Positions 1 to 8,395 of a stretch of DNA of 64,000 bases are shown one piece after another (within the stretch, counting starts at the first letter, position 1; each line of letters begins with the position of its first letter). A program made the translations under genes and the position numbers. The DNA is from Streptomyces huiliensis (lineage in GTDB: Bacteria > Actinomycetota > Actinomycetes > Streptomycetales > Streptomycetaceae). The notes below the pieces were generated by a model. The model ran no database searches and was not told where the DNA came from. It worked only from the letters and a program-made list of their open reading frames with translations. Location of the stretch: contig NZ_JAIQLH010000043.1 in NCBI RefSeq assembly GCF_020037025.1, positions 1 to 64,000 of the forward strand. The letters are read 5' to 3'.

Positions 1-2
1 AC

Positions 3-2447
3 GAGGCCGACGACGTGATCGCCACGCTGGCGGTCCAGGCCGAGGCGCAGGGCTTCGAGGTGTCGATCGTCACCGGTGACCGGGACTCGTTCCAGCTGGT
101 CAGCGACGCCGTCACGGTGCTGTATCCGACCAAGGGCGTCTCGGAGCTGACGCGCTTCACGCCGGAGAAGGTGCAGGAGAAGTACGGCCTGTCGCCCGCG
201 CAGTACCCGGACTTCGCGGCGCTGCGCGGCGACCCGTCGGACAACCTGCCGGGCATCCCGGGTGTCGGCGAGAAGACCGCCGCGAAGTGGATCAACCAGT
301 TCGGTTCGTTCGCGGAGCTGGTGGAGCGGGCCGACGAGGTCAAGGGCAAGGCCGGGCAGAACCTGCGCGACCACCTGGAGGCGGTCAAGCTCAACCGCCG
401 CCTCACCGAGATGGTGCGCGACGTCGAGTTGACGACGGGCCCCGAGGGGCTGGTCCGGGAGGCGTACGACCTCACCGCGCTCGGCGGGCTGCTGGACCGC
501 CTGGAGATCCGCAACCGGAGCCTGCGCGACCGGCTGTGGGGCACGGACCCGGCCGCGGTCGTCGAGGAGGCGGCCGAGGAGCTGGAGATCGAGCTCGACG
601 GCCGCATGCTGGGCCAGGGCGAGCTGGCCGGCTGGCTGGCCGACATCCCGGCCGACGTGCCGGCCGCCGTGGTGGCCGGCTACGACTGGAAGCTCGGCTC
701 GGGCGACGTCCACGAGGTGGCGCTGGCCCTGCCGGACGACCGGGCCTGCTGGTTCGTCCCGCAGGAGCTGTCCGAGGACGACGACCGGGCGTTCGCCGCC
801 TGGCTCGCCGACGCGGACCGCCCCAAGGTGCTGCACATGGGCAAGCGCGTCGTCCGCGTCTTCGCCGAGCGAGGCTGGCGGGTCGAGGGCGTCACCATGG
901 ACACCGCCGTTGCCGCCTACCTGGACGAGCCGGGGTCCCGGCCGTTCGAGACGGACCCGCTCAACCGGCACCGGCAGAAGCGGGCCGGCAAGGTCCGGTT
1001 CAACAAGGGCAAGCGCCAGCTCACCGAGTTGGAGGTGCTCGTCGAGGACAAGCTCGGCCGGACCCTCCCGCGCGTCGACCCCGACAAGGCCGAGGCCGGC
1101 CAGCAGGCGTTCGACTTCGACGGCACGGCCGACAAGGAAGCCGCCGAGAAGCTGATGATCGAGGGCCGCGCGGTCCTCGACCTGGGCGTCTTCTACGAGC
1201 GGAAGCTCGCCGGGACGGGCGGCCTGGAGCTCATGCGCGACCTGGAGCTCCCCGTCGGCGACCTGCTCGTCGCCATGGAGCGCGAGGGCATCGCCGTCGA
1301 CCGGGCCCGCCTGGAGCGGCTGTCCGAGGAGTACCTGGGCGAGATCGAGCAGGCCGTCGCCGAGGCGCACCGCGCCGCGGGCCGCGAGTTCAACCTCTCC
1401 TCGCCCAAGCAGCTCCAGGAGATCCTCTTCGAGGAGCTCGGCCTGCCCAAGACCAAGAAGATCAAGACCGGTTACACCACCGACGCCGACGCGCTGGCCT
1501 GGCTCGCCGCCCAGACGGAGAACGAGCTGCCGGTCGTCCTGCTGCGCCACCGCGACCGGGCCAAGCTCAAGACGACCGTCGACGGCCTGATCAACAACCT
1601 GGCGGCGGACGGCCGGATCCACACCACCTTCAACCAGATGGTGGCGGCCACCGGCCGGCTGTCCTCCACCGACCCCAACCTGCAGAACATCCCGGTGCGC
1701 ACCGGTGACGGCAGCCGCATCCGCCGCTGCTTCGTGGTCGGCGAGGGCTTCGAGTCGCTGATGACGGCCGACTACAGCCAGATCGAACTGCGCGTCATGG
1801 CCCACCTGTCGGAGGACGAGGGCCTGATCGAGGCGTTCACCTCCGGTGAGGACCTGCACACCACGGTCGCCTCGCAGGTCTTCGGCGTGGCCAAGGCCGA
1901 GGTCGACCCGGAGATGCGCCGCAAGATCAAGGCCATGTCGTACGGGCTGGCGTACGGGCTGTCCGCGTTCGGCCTCTCGCAGCAGCTCGGGATCTCCCCG
2001 GGCGAGGCGGGCGGCCTGATGGACACCTACTTCGAGCGGTTCGGCGGCGTGCGCGACTACCTGCGCCGGGTCGTCGAGGAGGCCCGCGCCACCGGCTACA
2101 CCGAGACGATGCACGGCCGCCGCCGCTACCTGCCGGACCTCAACAGCGACAACCGACAGCGCCGGGAGATGGCCGAGCGGATGGCGCTCAACGCGCCGAT
2201 CCAGGGCACCGCCGCCGACATCGTCAAGGTCGCCATGCTGCGGGTGGCCGAGGCGCTGGAGAAGGAGCGGCTGGCCACCCGGATGCTGCTCCAGGTGCAC
2301 GACGAAATCGTGCTGGAGGTCGCTCCGGGCGAGCGGGAGAAGGTCGAGGAGCTGGTGCGCCGGGAGATGGCCGGGGCCGTGAGCCTGCGGGCCCCGCTCG
2401 ACGTGTCGGTGGGCGTCGGCGGCGACTGGGAGTCCGCCGCCCACTGA
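3..2447 (+). CDS. polA: DNA polymerase I, 5' end outside the window
   Basis: DNA polymerase I fills repair gaps and removes RNA primers. The window opens inside the gene: the frame is open from base 3 and reads EADDVIATLA, a conserved 5'-nuclease motif, so roughly the first 95 residues are missing. The visible 814 residues hold the rest of the 5'-3' exonuclease with its H3TH segment (GIPGVGEKTA), a central region of about residues 190-400, and the polymerase domain. Motif A is DYSQIELR near residue 590, motif B is the RRKIKAMSYGLAYG helix near 640, and motif C is VHDEIVLE near 765. I do not see the acidic DEDD residues of a working 3'-5' proofreading domain, which fits actinobacterial PolA. 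It sits in a window rich in excision-repair genes. Confidence 0.96.
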   Translation, partial: EADDVIATLAVQAEAQGFEVSIVTGDRDSFQLVSDAVTVLYPTKGVSELTRFTPEKVQEKYGLSPAQYPDFAALRGDPSDNLPGIPGVGEKTAAKWINQFGSFAELVERADEVKGKAGQNLRDHLEAVKLNRRLTEMVRDVELTTGPEGLVREAYDLTALGGLLDRLEIRNRSLRDRLWGTDPAAVVEEAAEELEIELDGRMLGQGELAGWLADIPADVPAAVVAGYDWKLGSGDVHEVALALPDDRACWFVPQELSEDDDRAFAAWLADADRPKVLHMGKRVVRVFAERGWRVEGVTMDTAVAAYLDEPGSRPFETDPLNRHRQKRAGKVRFNKGKRQLTELEVLVEDKLGRTLPRVDPDKAEAGQQAFDFDGTADKEAAEKLMIEGRAVLDLGVFYERKLAGTGGLELMRDLELPVGDLLVAMEREGIAVDRARLERLSEEYLGEIEQAVAEAHRAAGREFNLSSPKQLQEILFEELGLPKTKKIKTGYTTDADALAWLAAQTENELPVVLLRHRDRAKLKTTVDGLINNLAADGRIHTTFNQMVAATGRLSSTDPNLQNIPVRTGDGSRIRRCFVVGEGFESLMTADYSQIELRVMAHLSEDEGLIEAFTSGEDLHTTVASQVFGVAKAEVDPEMRRKIKAMSYGLAYGLSAFGLSQQLGISPGEAGGLMDTYFERFGGVRDYLRRVVEEARATGYTETMHGRRRYLPDLNSDNRQRREMAERMALNAPIQGTAADIVKVAMLRVAEALEKERLATRMLLQVHDEIVLEVAPGEREKVEELVRREMAGAVSLRAPLDVSVGVGGDWESAAH

Positions 2448-2466
2448 GCCGCCCGGCGAGAGCCGC

Positions 2467-2518
2467 CGCGTACCCGCCGCCCCCGGTACGACCACGTTTC
2501 GGGGGCGGCGGGTACGCG
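2467..2518 (+). terminator. polA terminator hairpin
   Basis: A 19-bp uninterrupted stem (2467-2485 with 2500-2518) and a 14-nt loop lie 20 bases after the polA stop codon. There is no clear U-tract, as is usual for Streptomyces hairpin terminators. Confidence 0.75.
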
Positions 2519-2648
2519 CGTTTCCGGGGAGACGGAAGTTTTTCCCGGGAGATCGGTGTGCGCACGCCCGTTCCGTGTCACACGATGGAGGGAAACCCGA
2601 ACGGCCGGTTCCCCGGGGAGGGGGACCGCGGAGCAGAGGAGGCTCACC

Positions 2649-2840
2649 GTGAAGGAGAGTCCCGAGGACGCGTCCACGGCATCAGCGCCGCGGCGGCTCT
2701 ACACCGGGAGTGAGCGACCCTTCGACCCCGAGGACCTGGTCATGGCCTCGGGGCACGACGTCACTCCGGAACGGGTGGAGGCCGCTCGGCGGCACATCGA
2801 GGAGAAGGGCGCGGCGGCGCTGGAGCGCTATCTGCCCTGA
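2649..2840 (+). CDS. small conserved hypothetical protein (63 aa)
   Basis: This short frame has the GTG start preceded by AGGAGG at about 2637-2642 and codes for 63 residues. The charged N-terminus ends in RRLYTGSERPF, followed by DPEDLVMASGHDVTPERVEAA and a helical C-terminus ending ALERYLP. No domain, signal peptide or membrane segment is visible. A longer open frame reaches back to 2556, but the Shine-Dalgarno site favours 2649. It lies between the polA terminator and the convergent hrpB gene, so it is probably a stand-alone transcript. I recognise it only as a type of small protein found next to polA in Streptomyces, and the function is unknown. Confidence 0.6.
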   Translation: MKESPEDASTASAPRRLYTGSERPFDPEDLVMASGHDVTPERVEAARRHIEEKGAAALERYLP

Positions 2841-2859
2841 CCGCCCCCGCCCGGCGCCC

Positions 2860-5415
2860 TCACCGGCGCCGGGCGTTGGCCCGCCGTGTGGGCTCCGCCG
2901 TCGACGGGTCCTCCGGCCAGGGGTGCCGCGGATAGCGGCCCCGCAGCTCGGCCCGGACCGCCCGGTAGCCCTCGCGCCAGAACGACGCCAGGTCCGCCGT
3001 CACCGCCGCCGGACGCCCCGCCGGGGACAGCAGGTGGACGAGGACGGGGACGCGCCCGCCGGCCACCGTCGGCGTCCGCTCCAGGCCGAACAGCTCCTGC
3101 AGCTTGACGGCCAGCACCGGCCGCCCGCTCGCGTAGTCCACCCGGATCCGCGAGCCGCTGGGCACCTCGATCCGCTCCGGAGCCAGCTCGGCCAGCCGGG
3201 CCGCCTCCCCGCCCGCCCACGGGAGCAGCCGCTCCAGGGCGGTCCGGGCGTCCACCCGCTCCAGGTCGGCGCGGCGCCGCGCCGCGTCCAGCTCCGGGCC
3301 CAGCCACGCCTCGGGTTCTCCCAGCAGCGCCTCGTCGGAGACGTCCGGCCAGGGGGCGCCCAGCTCGCGGTGGAGGAACGCGAGCCGCTCCCGCAGGCCC
3401 GTCGCCTCCGGGCTCCAGCGCAGCAGCCCCACACCCTCGGCCCGCAGCCCCTCCAGCAGGGCCGCGCGCAGCAGCCCGCGGTCGGGGGAGGCCAGCGGCC
3501 GGGACGCCAGTTCCACCGCGCCCAGGCGCGCCACGCGCCGGGCCACCACGTCACCGCGCTCCGCCGACCAGCCCACTTCCTCGGCCTCGGCGAACAGCGC
3601 CCCGGCGGTCGCCCGGGCCGTGTCCTCGTCGATCAGCGCGCCCAGCCGCACCCGCGCCGACGCCGCGGCGACCGGCCGGTCCGCCACGGCCACCGCGAGC
3701 CACGGCGCGCTGCGCAGCCGTGAGCCGTCGCCCAGGACGGCGCCGGTCCCCGACACCATTAGGAACGCGCCCTCGCCGCGTGCCCGCGCCACCCGCTCGG
3801 GGAACGCCAGCGCGGCGACCAGGCCCGCGGCGGCGTCGTCGGTGAGCGCGGCCCCAGCGGCCCCAGCGCCCCCGGCATCCCCCGGCTTCCCTTCGGCGAC
3901 GCCGCGCAGCGAGGACTCCAGCCGCCGGGCCTCCGTCCGCCAGCGCGCGGAATAGGCGTCTCCGCCCCGGCGCACGGCCCGCCAGGCGGCCGCCAGGTCG
4001 TCGCCGTACTCGCGCGGCGGCTCCTCGCTCAGCAGCGCCACGATCTCGGCCGTGCGCCGCGCCCCCACCTCGGCGGCGCCGTCCAGCAGGGCCCGCGCCA
4101 GCCGCGGATGCACGCCCAGCCGGGCCATCCGGTGGCCGCGCGCGGTGGGGCGCCCGGCCGCGTCGACGGCGCCCGTGGCCGTCAGGACGGCGCGCGCGGC
4201 GGCCAGCGCTCCGGACGGCGGCGGGTCCAGCAGCGCCAGCCCGCTCGCGTCCGGGTCGCCCCAGCAGGCCGCCTGCAGCGCGAACGCCGCCAGGTCGGCG
4301 ACCAGGATCTCCGGTGCGGGGAACGCGGCCAGCCGCGTCTCGTCGGCCTCCGACCAGCAGCGGTAGACCGTTCCCGGCGCCTCCCGCCCCGCGCGCCCCG
4401 CCCGCTGCCGGCCGGCCGCCCGGGACGCCCGGACGGTGGCCAGCGCGCTCAGCCCGCGCGCGTGGTCCGTGCGCGGCTCCCGGGCCAGCCCGGAGTCCAC
4501 CACCACGCGGACGCCCGGCACGGTCAGGCTCGACTCCGCCACCGACGTCGCCAGCACCACCCGCCGCGTTCCCGACCCGCCCGACAGGACCGCCTCCTGC
4601 ACCGCCGCCGGGGCCCGGCCGTGCACCTGGAGCACCTCGGCCCCGAGCCTCGCCGGGCCGCCCAGCAGCCCCGCGACCCGGGCGATCTCCCCGACACCGG
4701 GCAGGAAGCACAGCACGTCGCCCGCACGCTCCCGCAGCGCCCGCCGCACCACCGCGGCCACGTGCTCCAGCAGCACCGGGTCCACCCGCGTCCCGTGCGG
4801 CGGCCGCACCGCCCGCCCCGGCGGCGCCCACACCGTCTCCACCGGGTGCGACACGCCCTCGGCGGCGACCACCGGCGCGTCGCCGAGCAGCCGCGCCCAC
4901 CCCTCGGCGTCGGTCGTCGCCGACGCGGCGACCAGCCGCAGCTCCGGCCGCAGCGCGGCCCGTACGTCCAGCAGGAACGCGGCCGCGGTGTCGGCGTCCA
5001 GGTGCCGTTCGTGGCACTCGTCGAGGACCACGACGTCGACCCCGGACAGCTCCTGGTCGCGCTGGAGCCGCTGGAGCAGCACACCCGTGGTCACCACCTC
5101 CACGACGGTCCCGGGCCCGACCCGGCGCTCCCCGCGCACCGTGAACCCGACGCGCCCCCCGGCCTCCTCGCCCAGCAGCCACGCCATCCGCCGGGCCGCC
5201 GCGCGGGCGGCGATGCGCCGCGGCTCGGCCACCAGGACCCGCCGGACCGGGCCCTCCGACCCCACCAGTCCCGCCAGCACCAGCGGGACCAGCGTCGTCT
5301 TGCCCGTGCCGGGCGGCGCGCAGAGCACGGCGGTGCCGTGCCCGTCCAGGGCGGAGACGAGCGCGGGCAGCGCGGCGCGGACGGGGAGCCGGTCGAGGAC
5401 GTCGGTGCGGATCAC
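2860..5415 (-). CDS. hrpB: ATP-dependent helicase HrpB (DEAH family)
   Basis: This is a DEAH/RHA-type RNA helicase of 851 residues, the usual HrpB length. Walker A is APPGTGKTT near residue 35 and the DEAH-box variant DECH sits in VVLDECHERH near residue 128. The helicase C domain carries the ATSVAESSLTVPGV segment and the arginine-rich GRAGRE motif. The HrpB-specific C-terminal domain ends with the typical RYPRHPWPEDP block. I set the start at the GTG opening VIRTDVLDRLPVRAAL, because the open frame upstream (to 5562) has no family-like sequence. The in vivo substrate of HrpB is not established. The gene is convergent with the small gene at 2649 and divergent from the permease at 5637. Confidence 0.9.
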   Translation of the reverse strand: MIRTDVLDRLPVRAALPALVSALDGHGTAVLCAPPGTGKTTLVPLVLAGLVGSEGPVRRVLVAEPRRIAARAAARRMAWLLGEEAGGRVGFTVRGERRVGPGTVVEVVTTGVLLQRLQRDQELSGVDVVVLDECHERHLDADTAAAFLLDVRAALRPELRLVAASATTDAEGWARLLGDAPVVAAEGVSHPVETVWAPPGRAVRPPHGTRVDPVLLEHVAAVVRRALRERAGDVLCFLPGVGEIARVAGLLGGPARLGAEVLQVHGRAPAAVQEAVLSGGSGTRRVVLATSVAESSLTVPGVRVVVDSGLAREPRTDHARGLSALATVRASRAAGRQRAGRAGREAPGTVYRCWSEADETRLAAFPAPEILVADLAAFALQAACWGDPDASGLALLDPPPSGALAAARAVLTATGAVDAAGRPTARGHRMARLGVHPRLARALLDGAAEVGARRTAEIVALLSEEPPREYGDDLAAAWRAVRRGGDAYSARWRTEARRLESSLRGVAEGKPGDAGGAGAAGAALTDDAAAGLVAALAFPERVARARGEGAFLMVSGTGAVLGDGSRLRSAPWLAVAVADRPVAAASARVRLGALIDEDTARATAGALFAEAEEVGWSAERGDVVARRVARLGAVELASRPLASPDRGLLRAALLEGLRAEGVGLLRWSPEATGLRERLAFLHRELGAPWPDVSDEALLGEPEAWLGPELDAARRRADLERVDARTALERLLPWAGGEAARLAELAPERIEVPSGSRIRVDYASGRPVLAVKLQELFGLERTPTVAGGRVPVLVHLLSPAGRPAAVTADLASFWREGYRAVRAELRGRYPRHPWPEDPSTAEPTRRANARRR

Positions 5416-5636
5416 GCGCACCAGTGTCGCCGACCCCGGGAAACGGACGGATCCGCACCCCGCCCACACCATTCCGGCCATGAGGTGACCGACTATCCGG
5501 AACGCGTTGATCCGTCCTCGGGGCGCTGTACATGCTGCTCGCCCCTGCCCGCGCGGGGACACCGGCGGCGGCCGAACGCCACCGTGTTTCCGCAGCTCAG
5601 CACGGGCGGAAGCGCCCGGGCCACAGAGGTCACCTT

Positions 5637-7148
5637 GTGAACGCCGCTCTCGCCACCCTCCCCGTCCTCGTCACCCTGGCCCTCCTCGCCCTGGGCGTGC
5701 GCGCGCTGTACGCCGCCCTGTCGGCCCTGACGACCGCGCTGGTCCTCACCGCCACGGCCTTCCGCACGCCCCTGGGCGAGCTCGGCGACGCCCACCTGCG
5801 CATGCTGCCCACCGTCGTCGAACTCGCGGCGATCCTCTTCGGCGGCATCCTGCTCAGCGAACTGATGACCCGCACCGGCGCCCAGGCGCGCATGGGCGAA
5901 CGCCTCGCCGGCGCGTGCAGCTCACCGGGGCGCGCGGTGCTGCTGGTGACGCTGGGCGTCACCCCGTTCGCCGAGTCGCTGACGGGCTTCGGCATCGGGG
6001 TGATCGTCGCCATCCCGCTGCTGCGCCGGCTCGGCCTGCCCCCGGCCCGGGCCGCCGTGGCCGGCCTGCTCGGGCTGGTGACCGTCCCCTGGGGGTCCCT
6101 GGCACCGGGCAGCCTGGTCGCCGCGGAACTCGGCGACGTCGACTTCCAGCGGCTCGGCGTCGACTCCGCCCTGCTGTCCGCGCCCGTCTTCCTCATCTGC
6201 GGCGCCGCGGCCCTGACCGTCGCCCTCGGCGCCCGCCGCGCCCTGGCCTCGGCCGGCGACTTGGCCGTCGCCGTGATCGCGCTCTGGGCCACCGTCTGGG
6301 CCGTCGACACCTATGTGGGGGTGCCACCGGCCGGCGTCCTGGGCGGGCTCGTCACGATGGCCGCCCTCCTGCTGGTCTCCCGGCTGCGGGAGCGGAACAC
6401 CTCCGGCGGCGAGCCGGTCGGGCGGGCGCTGTCCCCCTACGGGTTCCTGGTCGCGGGGCTGCTGCTGAGCCGTGCGGCGCTGGAGGCGGCCGGGATCAGC
6501 GAGGGCTGGTGGACGGTCGTGGCGGGTCCCGCCGGGTGGCTGCCGCTGACCGCCGTCCTCGCCCCGCGCCTGGTGGGCACCCGCGAGCCGGTGCTCGGCG
6601 GGGCCGCCCGCGCCGCGTTCGGCCGCTGGTGGCAGGTGACCCTGACGACCGTCGTCTTCCTCGCCCTGGGCACCCTGCTCACGGTCACCGGCATGAGCCG
6701 GGAGATCGCCGGGGCGTGCGCCTCGCTCGGCTCCTCGTACCTCTTCCTCGCGCCCTGGATCGGCGCGGTCGGCGGGTTCCTCGCCGGCTCCAACACCGGG
6801 GCCAACGCGATGTTCGCCGCCGGCCAGGCCGAGACCGCCCGGGCCCTCGGCCACTCCGCGGCCCACCTCGTCGCCGTGCAGAACGTCAGCGCCGCCCTGG
6901 CCTCCGGCGCCGCCGCCGCACGCGTCGCCCTGGCGGCGCAACTGGCGGAGAGCGCGCCGGGTCCCGCTTCCGTACGCCCCCGGGCCGCTGCCGTCCCGGC
7001 CGCCGCAGGCTCCTCGGTGGCGGCCGCCACGGTCGTGGAGACGGCCGCCGACACGCCGGTGGACACGCGCTGGGTGCTGCGCACGGTGCTCGGTGTGCAC
7101 GCGCTGGTGTTCCTGACGACCGGGGTGATCGGCGTCCTCTGGGGCTGA
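5637..7148 (+). CDS. LctP-family L-lactate/glycolate permease
   Basis: This is a 503-residue polytopic membrane protein. The signature TPFAESLTGFGIGVIVAIP near residue 105 and VTPVPWG-like VTVPWGSLAPGS near 145 resemble the LldP/GlcA (LctP) carriers, which import lactate or glycolate with protons. A glycine/asparagine block (GGFLAGSNTGANAMFA) near residue 380 matches the second conserved region of the family. I count at least 11-12 hydrophobic segments. The start is the GTG at 5637, preceded by AGAGGT; the frame extends to 5532 but the added residues are non-membranous. No lactate dehydrogenase or regulator gene lies next to it, so the true substrate is not known. It is divergent from hrpB. 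Confidence 0.8.
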   Translation: MNAALATLPVLVTLALLALGVRALYAALSALTTALVLTATAFRTPLGELGDAHLRMLPTVVELAAILFGGILLSELMTRTGAQARMGERLAGACSSPGRAVLLVTLGVTPFAESLTGFGIGVIVAIPLLRRLGLPPARAAVAGLLGLVTVPWGSLAPGSLVAAELGDVDFQRLGVDSALLSAPVFLICGAAALTVALGARRALASAGDLAVAVIALWATVWAVDTYVGVPPAGVLGGLVTMAALLLVSRLRERNTSGGEPVGRALSPYGFLVAGLLLSRAALEAAGISEGWWTVVAGPAGWLPLTAVLAPRLVGTREPVLGGAARAAFGRWWQVTLTTVVFLALGTLLTVTGMSREIAGACASLGSSYLFLAPWIGAVGGFLAGSNTGANAMFAAGQAETARALGHSAAHLVAVQNVSAALASGAAAARVALAAQLAESAPGPASVRPRAAAVPAAAGSSVAAATVVETAADTPVDTRWVLRTVLGVHALVFLTTGVIGVLWG

Positions 7149-7184
7149 AGCGGCGTGCTCCGGGGCTGAGCCGAGGCCGTCCGC

Positions 7185-7231
7185 TCAGTCCGTTCGCAAG
7201 CGAAGACTCAGTCCCGTTCGCAGACGAAGAT
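7185..7231. repeat. imperfect tandem duplication over a gene 3' end
   Basis: Two adjacent 23-24 bp copies (7185-7207 and 7208-7231) differ at only a few positions. The second contains the last codons and stop of the methyltransferase; the first is a spare copy of that gene end just downstream of it. Confidence 0.65.
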
Positions 7232-8023
7232 CGCCGTGCCCGGGATCAGATGCCCGCGCAGCGGGGACCAGCCGCCCCACTCCTGGGTGTTCCAGTCCGG
7301 CCACTCCGGCTCGACCAGGTCGACCAGCCGGAACCCGCCCGCCACCACGTCCCGCACCCGGTCGCCGAGGGTCCGGTGGTGTTCCACGTAGACGGCACGT
7401 CCCGTTTCGTCCTGCTCCACGTAGGGGGTGCGGTCGAAGTAGGAGGCCGCGACGGACAGGCCCTCGGGGCCCGGCTCGTCCGGGAAGGCCCAGCGGATCG
7501 GGTGGGTGACGGAGAAGACCCAGCGGCCGCCGGGCCGCAGCACCCGGCGCACCTCGCGCATCACCCGCACCGGATCGGCCACGAACGGCACCGCGCCGTA
7601 GGCCGAGCAGGCCAGGTCGAAGGAGCCGTCCGCGAACGGCAGCGCGCCGGCGTCCGCCTCCACCAGGGGGATCCCGCCGCCGATCCGCAGGGCGTGCTGG
7701 AGCTGCCGGTGGGAGAGGTCCAGCGCCACCGGCCGGGCGCCCTGGGCGGCGAGCCAGCGGGAGCACTGGGCGGCCCCGGCGCCGATCTCCAGGACGTCCC
7801 GTCCGGCCAGGTCGGCGGCCGGGCCGAGCAGGCCGGCGTCCGCCTCGTCGAGCCCTTCCGGGCCCCACACGAAACGGTCGTCGCCGAGAAACTCCCCGTG
7901 CTCCTGCTGATACTCGTCGGCGTTTCCGTCCCACCAGCCTCGGCTGGCCCGGCTGCTCTCCGCGTCACCGGCGGTCCGCCTGGTCGCCTCGGGCTCGACG
8001 TGGTCGTACGTGTCTGGCGTCAT
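7208..8023 (-). CDS. class I SAM-dependent methyltransferase
   Basis: This 271-residue protein has the Rossmann methyltransferase fold. Motif I is VLEIGAGAAQ at about residues 77-86, followed by the acidic post-I residue in PVALDLSHRQL and motif IV around ADAGALPFADGSFDLACSA. The N-terminal WWDGNADEYQQEHGEFLGDDRFVWGPEG stretch is typical of a methyltransferase found next to rpsA in Streptomyces. The start is the ATG of MTPDTYDHVE; the open frame continues to 8167 but without homologous character. The acceptor substrate cannot be deduced. It is divergent from rpsA across a 372-base gap. Confidence 0.83.
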   Translation of the reverse strand: MTPDTYDHVEPEATRRTAGDAESSRASRGWWDGNADEYQQEHGEFLGDDRFVWGPEGLDEADAGLLGPAADLAGRDVLEIGAGAAQCSRWLAAQGARPVALDLSHRQLQHALRIGGGIPLVEADAGALPFADGSFDLACSAYGAVPFVADPVRVMREVRRVLRPGGRWVFSVTHPIRWAFPDEPGPEGLSVAASYFDRTPYVEQDETGRAVYVEHHRTLGDRVRDVVAGGFRLVDLVEPEWPDWNTQEWGGWSPLRGHLIPGTAIFVCERD

Positions 8024-8395
8024 CTGGGTGGTCGCGATCCCGGGGAGGTGGGGGTGGACGGTGCTTGGGGGTAACGTGTTCGGCCGCCGGGAGGCTTGGA
8101 AGGGCTTCCGCAACGCGAGTTGTGCCGGATTCGGAGCATTTTGTCCCTGGTGTGCGCCTTCGCGCATTGACCGTGTCCGGCTGCCCCCGTATGCTACAAG
8201 TTGCGCTGCGAGCCTGCGCGCCTCGGACCGAGCAGGCCGCTTTCGTACTTGTTGTATGTCCCCTCGGTTGTCGAGGCGCCTTCGGAGTCATCCGGAGAGT
8301 GCGCTTCTAAGCTGTCCGGCTTCGGCGGTGCGATATACGGGCTCATGGCGTAGCAGTACCTACGACTCAATGTCCGTACCGGAGCCCTTTCCCAC
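8024..8395. other. non-coding region between methyltransferase and rpsA
   Basis: This 372-base divergent spacer is richer in A/T than the genes around it. It holds the rpsA promoter at 8167-8195 and a roughly 200-nt rpsA leader with a small CCTCG/CGAGG hairpin near 8263-8277. No convincing ORF is present. The long leader could host S1 autoregulation, but no defined structure can be named. Confidence 0.6.
8167..8195 (+). promoter_or_regulatory. rpsA promoter, HrdB type
   Basis: TTGACC at 8167-8172 and TATGCT at 8190-8195 are separated by exactly 17 bases, a near-consensus vegetative promoter. It predicts a leader of about 195 nt before the rpsA ATG. Confidence 0.75.
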
